DNA of 64,000 nt from positions 124,001 through 188,000 of the forward strand of contig NZ_JAERQD010000004.1 in the NCBI RefSeq assembly GCF_016735695.1. The letters are read 5' to 3'. Source of the stretch: Microvirga zambiensis WSM3693 (lineage in GTDB: Bacteria; Pseudomonadota; Alphaproteobacteria; Rhizobiales; Beijerinckiaceae). How positions within the stretch are numbered: position 1 is the first letter of the stretch; each line of letters begins with the position of its first letter. The notes under the pieces are model-generated. The model was given only the letters and a program-made list of their open reading frames with translations. It did no database searches and had not been told where the DNA came from. The translations under genes and the position numbers were made by a program. Below are positions 60,958-64,000 of this stretch, piece after piece.

Positions 60958-62874
60958 ATGAGCATTGCACAGAACCTCAAGCGTATCCTTCCGACGGAGG
61001 CGCGAACCCTAATCAAGCGGAGGTTCCCGGAGCCGGTTAGGAAGCTTGCAATTGGTTTGGATTCAATCCCCCTGGTATTGAATGGCCAAGCCTGGGACCG
61101 GTTTCAGCAGCCGAATCCCAACCGAGAGCCCCACCCCTTGTTTTCCAAGATTTGGTCGGGGTTCGGCGAGCGAGCCGCCAGGGAACTCGAACTTTCCAAG
61201 CCTTTGGCTCAGCGCGAGCGGACGACCTTGGCCGCGACGGCATGGTCACTCGCGAAGTGGTATGCCTTTAATGGAAATTACGGCGCCACGCTCGAGAACC
61301 TAGTTCTCATGACGACGGCCTTCCCCCGAATGCGCCGCAATGTCTACACCCAGCTCATGATGGTCGAATGCCTGCTCCGCCTCGACCGTCCGGACGAGGC
61401 TCAAGCATGGCTGCAATGGGCCTCGAAACACACAAGGATGCGGGCGGAGTTCTATTTCTCGGCCGCGAATATCTGCCACGCGCTGGCCGGCCGGGCCGGA
61501 TCGGTGCGCTTAGCCGATGCCGAGCGCCTGGCATGGCTGAACAAGGTCTACGAGGAAAGTGGATTTTCGAAAGTCAGCCTGCTGAACGATGATGCGCCCT
61601 TGAGCATCGAGAACCTCACCGTTGCTCATCCGCGCCCTACGGAGGCATCGGCGAAGCTCAGCGTTCTAGTTCCCGCCTATAACTGCGCCGATACTCTCCC
61701 GATCGCCCTGAACAGCGTCCTCAATCAGACGTGGCGCAATCTGGAAGTCCTCGTGGTCGATGACAAGAGCCCGGATGGGACCTGGCAGGTCATCCAGCAC
61801 TTTGCGGGACGCGACAGCCGTGTCATTCCGTTGCGACATGAACAAAACGGCGGTGCATACGCGGCGAGGAATACAGCACTCGCTCATGCGACGGGAGACT
61901 TCGTTACCGTTCACGATGCGGATGACTGGTCGCACCCGGAAAAGTTCGCCGCACAGATGCTTCATGCAACCTCCCGCCCGGACGGCATCAGCACAACAAT
62001 CGGCGTTCGTGTCGCAAACGATCTCCGCTTCGACGTCAAGGCCAATATGGCCGGAATGCTCATGGAGAACACCTCATCGCTGCTCGTGAGAAGGCAAACT
62101 TTGGCTGATCTCGGCGGCTGGGATGTCACGCGGCTCGGAGCGGACTCGGAGTTGTACGAGCGCATCCGAGCACGGCACAATCTCGTGCCGAACAAGCTCT
62201 TTCCCGCAACGCCATTGACTCTCATCCTGTTCAGCGGCTCTTCGCTCACCCAGACCAAGGCTGCCGGGATCGCGACCGTGAACTATGGGGCGCGGCGCCA
62301 GTACAAGGAGGCTTATCGCTTCTGGCATGCGACGGAGATGGCAAAGCCCGAGCCCGACTTGCGCATGACGCCGGACCGGCGCTTTCCGGCCCCCCGGATC
62401 ATCCTGGGACATCGGGAGCCTATCCAGGACATCGACGTCATCGTCGTCGGGAACTTCGCCGATGCGTCCCGGTCCTTCGAGCAAGACGTCGGCCGCTGGC
62501 AGACGCTGACGGAAGCTGGCCTTAAACTCGGCCTCGTTCATTGGCCAAGCTTCAGGCGTGCCGAGTCCAACATCATGCCGCCGGTCCGCGCTGCCCTTGC
62601 GGCCGCTCTCGTCGTGAATATCGTTCCCGGTGAAAATGCCTCATGCAAAGCGGCTATCCTCCTTGATGCCGCTCTCCTCGACGATCCGCCATCGCCGCTA
62701 CCGGTCATCGCGGCCGAGCGCCTATACGTTGTCAGCGATAACACACCTTCGACCCTCCAGGCAGAAGCTGCGGCACAGTATTTCGGATGCGCTCCGCTCC
62801 TCGTCGACGAAGCCGGATTGATCCGTGCCTTGAATAGCCTCAAGCCCGTCGCGCCAGAGGTGACTGACTCGTAG
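60958..62874 (+). CDS. Family 2 glycosyltransferase with helical N-terminal domain
   Basis: The 638-residue protein has three parts. Residues 1-235 are helical and TPR-like (TTLAATAWSLAKWYAFNGNYGATLENLVLM). Residues about 236-440 form a GT-A family 2 domain: SVLVPAYNCADTLPIALNSV, VLVVDDKSPDGTWQVI, and the donor-binding DADD-type motif VTVHDADDWSHPEKFAAQ. Residues 500-638 form an extra alpha/beta domain that begins DIDVIVVGNFADASRSFEQD and lacks motifs I know. No membrane helix is present. It is convergent with a shorter relative. Confidence 0.87.
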   Translation: MSIAQNLKRILPTEARTLIKRRFPEPVRKLAIGLDSIPLVLNGQAWDRFQQPNPNREPHPLFSKIWSGFGERAARELELSKPLAQRERTTLAATAWSLAKWYAFNGNYGATLENLVLMTTAFPRMRRNVYTQLMMVECLLRLDRPDEAQAWLQWASKHTRMRAEFYFSAANICHALAGRAGSVRLADAERLAWLNKVYEESGFSKVSLLNDDAPLSIENLTVAHPRPTEASAKLSVLVPAYNCADTLPIALNSVLNQTWRNLEVLVVDDKSPDGTWQVIQHFAGRDSRVIPLRHEQNGGAYAARNTALAHATGDFVTVHDADDWSHPEKFAAQMLHATSRPDGISTTIGVRVANDLRFDVKANMAGMLMENTSSLLVRRQTLADLGGWDVTRLGADSELYERIRARHNLVPNKLFPATPLTLILFSGSSLTQTKAAGIATVNYGARRQYKEAYRFWHATEMAKPEPDLRMTPDRRFPAPRIILGHREPIQDIDVIVVGNFADASRSFEQDVGRWQTLTEAGLKLGLVHWPSFRRAESNIMPPVRAALAAALVVNIVPGENASCKAAILLDAALLDDPPSPLPVIAAERLYVVSDNTPSTLQAEAAAQYFGCAPLLVDEAGLIRALNSLKPVAPEVTDS

Positions 62875-62941
62875 GTCAGGTTCGCGCGTCGATCGGCCGA
62901 GTGCGAAGAAGAGACGGCTCCCGTCGCGGTTGCGGGCGCGC

Positions 62942-64000
62942 TCAATCCCGAACGGTCTGGGCGGGGAGCAGACTTTCCGGAACCGGAAACGGACGCCTAT
63001 CAAGCGGAAAAGGCATTTGGGGTCTCTCCGCGGTCTCGTGCCAGAGTCCGAAGGACCGTCGATAGGCGCTGCGCACGGGGCTGAAGAGCCCCATCTCGCT
63101 GTCGATAGCGAAGACTCCGCCGCCGGAGAGAGTTGCCTCCGACCAGTTCACGAACGACAGCAGCTTGCCGATCCTCACGATGCTGTGCCGCCCGAAGGCC
63201 CGCTCCATTCGAAGATGGAATTCCCCATCGCCAGCCGCACGGACCGAGTCGTACCACCCGATCCTTTCGATCACTGCGCCGCGCCTGTACATCAGAGATG
63301 AAGCATCCGGCCGAAGATAGCCGTTCAACGCCCGGAATCCGCGCTCCCGCGAGCAGCGGATGTGTTCAACCCAGGTCGCAACCGCCGACCGGTTTCTTTG
63401 CAGTTCGGCGACAGCGCTCGCGATCTTCTGAGGGTGAGCCCAATCGTCGGCATCCTGATTGGTGACAAAGTCGCCCGTCGCGGCAGCTAGAGCCGTGTTG
63501 CGAGCAACGAAGGCGCCTGAATTCTGCGCCAGCGCGATCAGGCGAAAACGCGGATCGGCGTCACAGAACCGGACGGCGATCGGGGCGGTTTCGTCGTCGC
63601 TGCTGTCGTCGACGATGATGACCTCGAGATCCCGGTAGGTTTGGCTGCGCAACGATTCCAGGGCGTAGGATAGGGTCCGCGCACTGTTGTAGGCGGGCAT
63701 CAGGATCGAGACCAGCGGCCCCCGTACGGGAGCCGCCATATCGAGGGCCGCCCTGAGGTTGTCGCAGCAGAGCGGCGCATGCGCATCTTTCAGAGCAACC
63801 GGATCGAGACCTTGTCGGGCAAGAACGGCGTTGATACCTTCCGTCTGGAGATCATAACGGCCGCTCCAGAAATGAATCTGCGCATCAAGAATGTCGATCT
63901 TGGACCTGTTCCTGTCGCTGCGCGCCTCGCCCCTGAGGGCAGTCTCAAGCTCGTGCGCCTCTGCGACCATGCCTCTGGACCGGAGGTGATGAGCGCACTT
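62942..64000 (-). CDS. Family 2 glycosyltransferase (5' end outside the window)
   Basis: At least 353 codons are present and the frame remains open to the right edge, so the true start lies beyond 64000. After a helical stretch (HELETALRGEARSDRNRSKIDIL), the GT2 domain reads SILMPAYNSARTLSYALESL, VIIVDDSSDDETAPIAV and VTNQDADDWAHPQKIASAVA. It matches the middle of the 60958 gene in order and spacing, so the two are paralogues, in opposite orientation. It lacks the extra C-terminal domain of its neighbour. It belongs to a glycan locus that continues past the window. Confidence 0.87.
   Translation of the reverse strand, partial: KCAHHLRSRGMVAEAHELETALRGEARSDRNRSKIDILDAQIHFWSGRYDLQTEGINAVLARQGLDPVALKDAHAPLCCDNLRAALDMAAPVRGPLVSILMPAYNSARTLSYALESLRSQTYRDLEVIIVDDSSDDETAPIAVRFCDADPRFRLIALAQNSGAFVARNTALAAATGDFVTNQDADDWAHPQKIASAVAELQRNRSAVATWVEHIRCSRERGFRALNGYLRPDASSLMYRRGAVIERIGWYDSVRAAGDGEFHLRMERAFGRHSIVRIGKLLSFVNWSEATLSGGGVFAIDSEMGLFSPVRSAYRRSFGLWHETAERPQMPFPLDRRPFPVPESLLPAQTVRD

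Overview
The window is a high-GC chromosomal segment of an alphaproteobacterium. It carries a complete NepR-PhyR-EcfG general stress locus, a rhizobial-type class II asparaginase and palindromic intergenic repeats typical of Hyphomicrobiales (Rhizobiales). A Methylobacteriaceae/Microvirga-like organism fits best, but the genus is a guess. I saw no tRNA, rRNA or CRISPR array.

Layout. (1) 0-9.5 kb: methylmalonyl-CoA mutase small and large subunits (mutA, mutB) and the chaperone GTPase meaB, with an orphan CDI-type immunity gene, a lipoprotein hydrolase, a DUF3750 gene and a GFA-family gene between them. (2) 9.6-14.6 kb: asparaginase, UDP-glucose dehydrogenase, a stand-alone RAM domain, DUF924 and a lytic transglycosylase. 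(3) 14.7-23.7 kb: a surface-glycan type cluster. A cyclic-nucleotide-binding protein and a degenerate ABC transporter run on the minus strand. Divergent from them are four glycosyltransferase genes, three of them joined by 4-nt overlaps; the last is a glycosyltransferase-deacetylase fusion. (4) 23.7-29.6 kb: a four-gene peptide/opine-type ABC importer. (5) 29.8-39.4 kb: housekeeping and metabolic genes (VOC, acetamidase, DUF763, DEAD-box helicase, MFS, glpD-glpK, HIT). (6) 39.7-47.4 kb: a general stress response island. Besides phyR, nepR and ecfG it holds a KGG protein, a PRC-barrel protein, small membrane proteins, an SDR and several unknown proteins. I found ten sites of the form GGAAC-N16/17-CGTT (one ends GGTT), almost all placed correctly in front of these genes. 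One drives no protein gene: it is followed within about 60 nt by a perfect rho-independent terminator, so it probably makes a GsrN-like small RNA. (7) 47.4-51 kb: uracil-xanthine permease, esterase, flavin oxidoreductase. (8) 51-61 kb: an accessory region with unknown genes, a decayed IS5-family element abutting an XRE regulator, an HNH nuclease, a VapBC module with a palindromic operator, an RTX-repeat protein, an acyltransferase and a relic of a second vapB. (9) 61-64 kb: two convergent family 2 glycosyltransferases, the last cut by the window edge.

How it works together. mutA/mutB/meaB form the propionyl-CoA to succinyl-CoA arm. ugd, the 15-24 kb cluster, the acyltransferase and the GT2 genes point to exopolysaccharide or surface glycan production. 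In the stress island PhyR, when phosphorylated, should titrate NepR off EcfG; the promoter set suggests EcfG then drives its own locus and most of its neighbours. The main items worth a second look are the candidate sRNA and promoter island, the ABC-like protein with three Q-loop-like modules and no Walker A, and a palindromic element inserted in frame in mutA.
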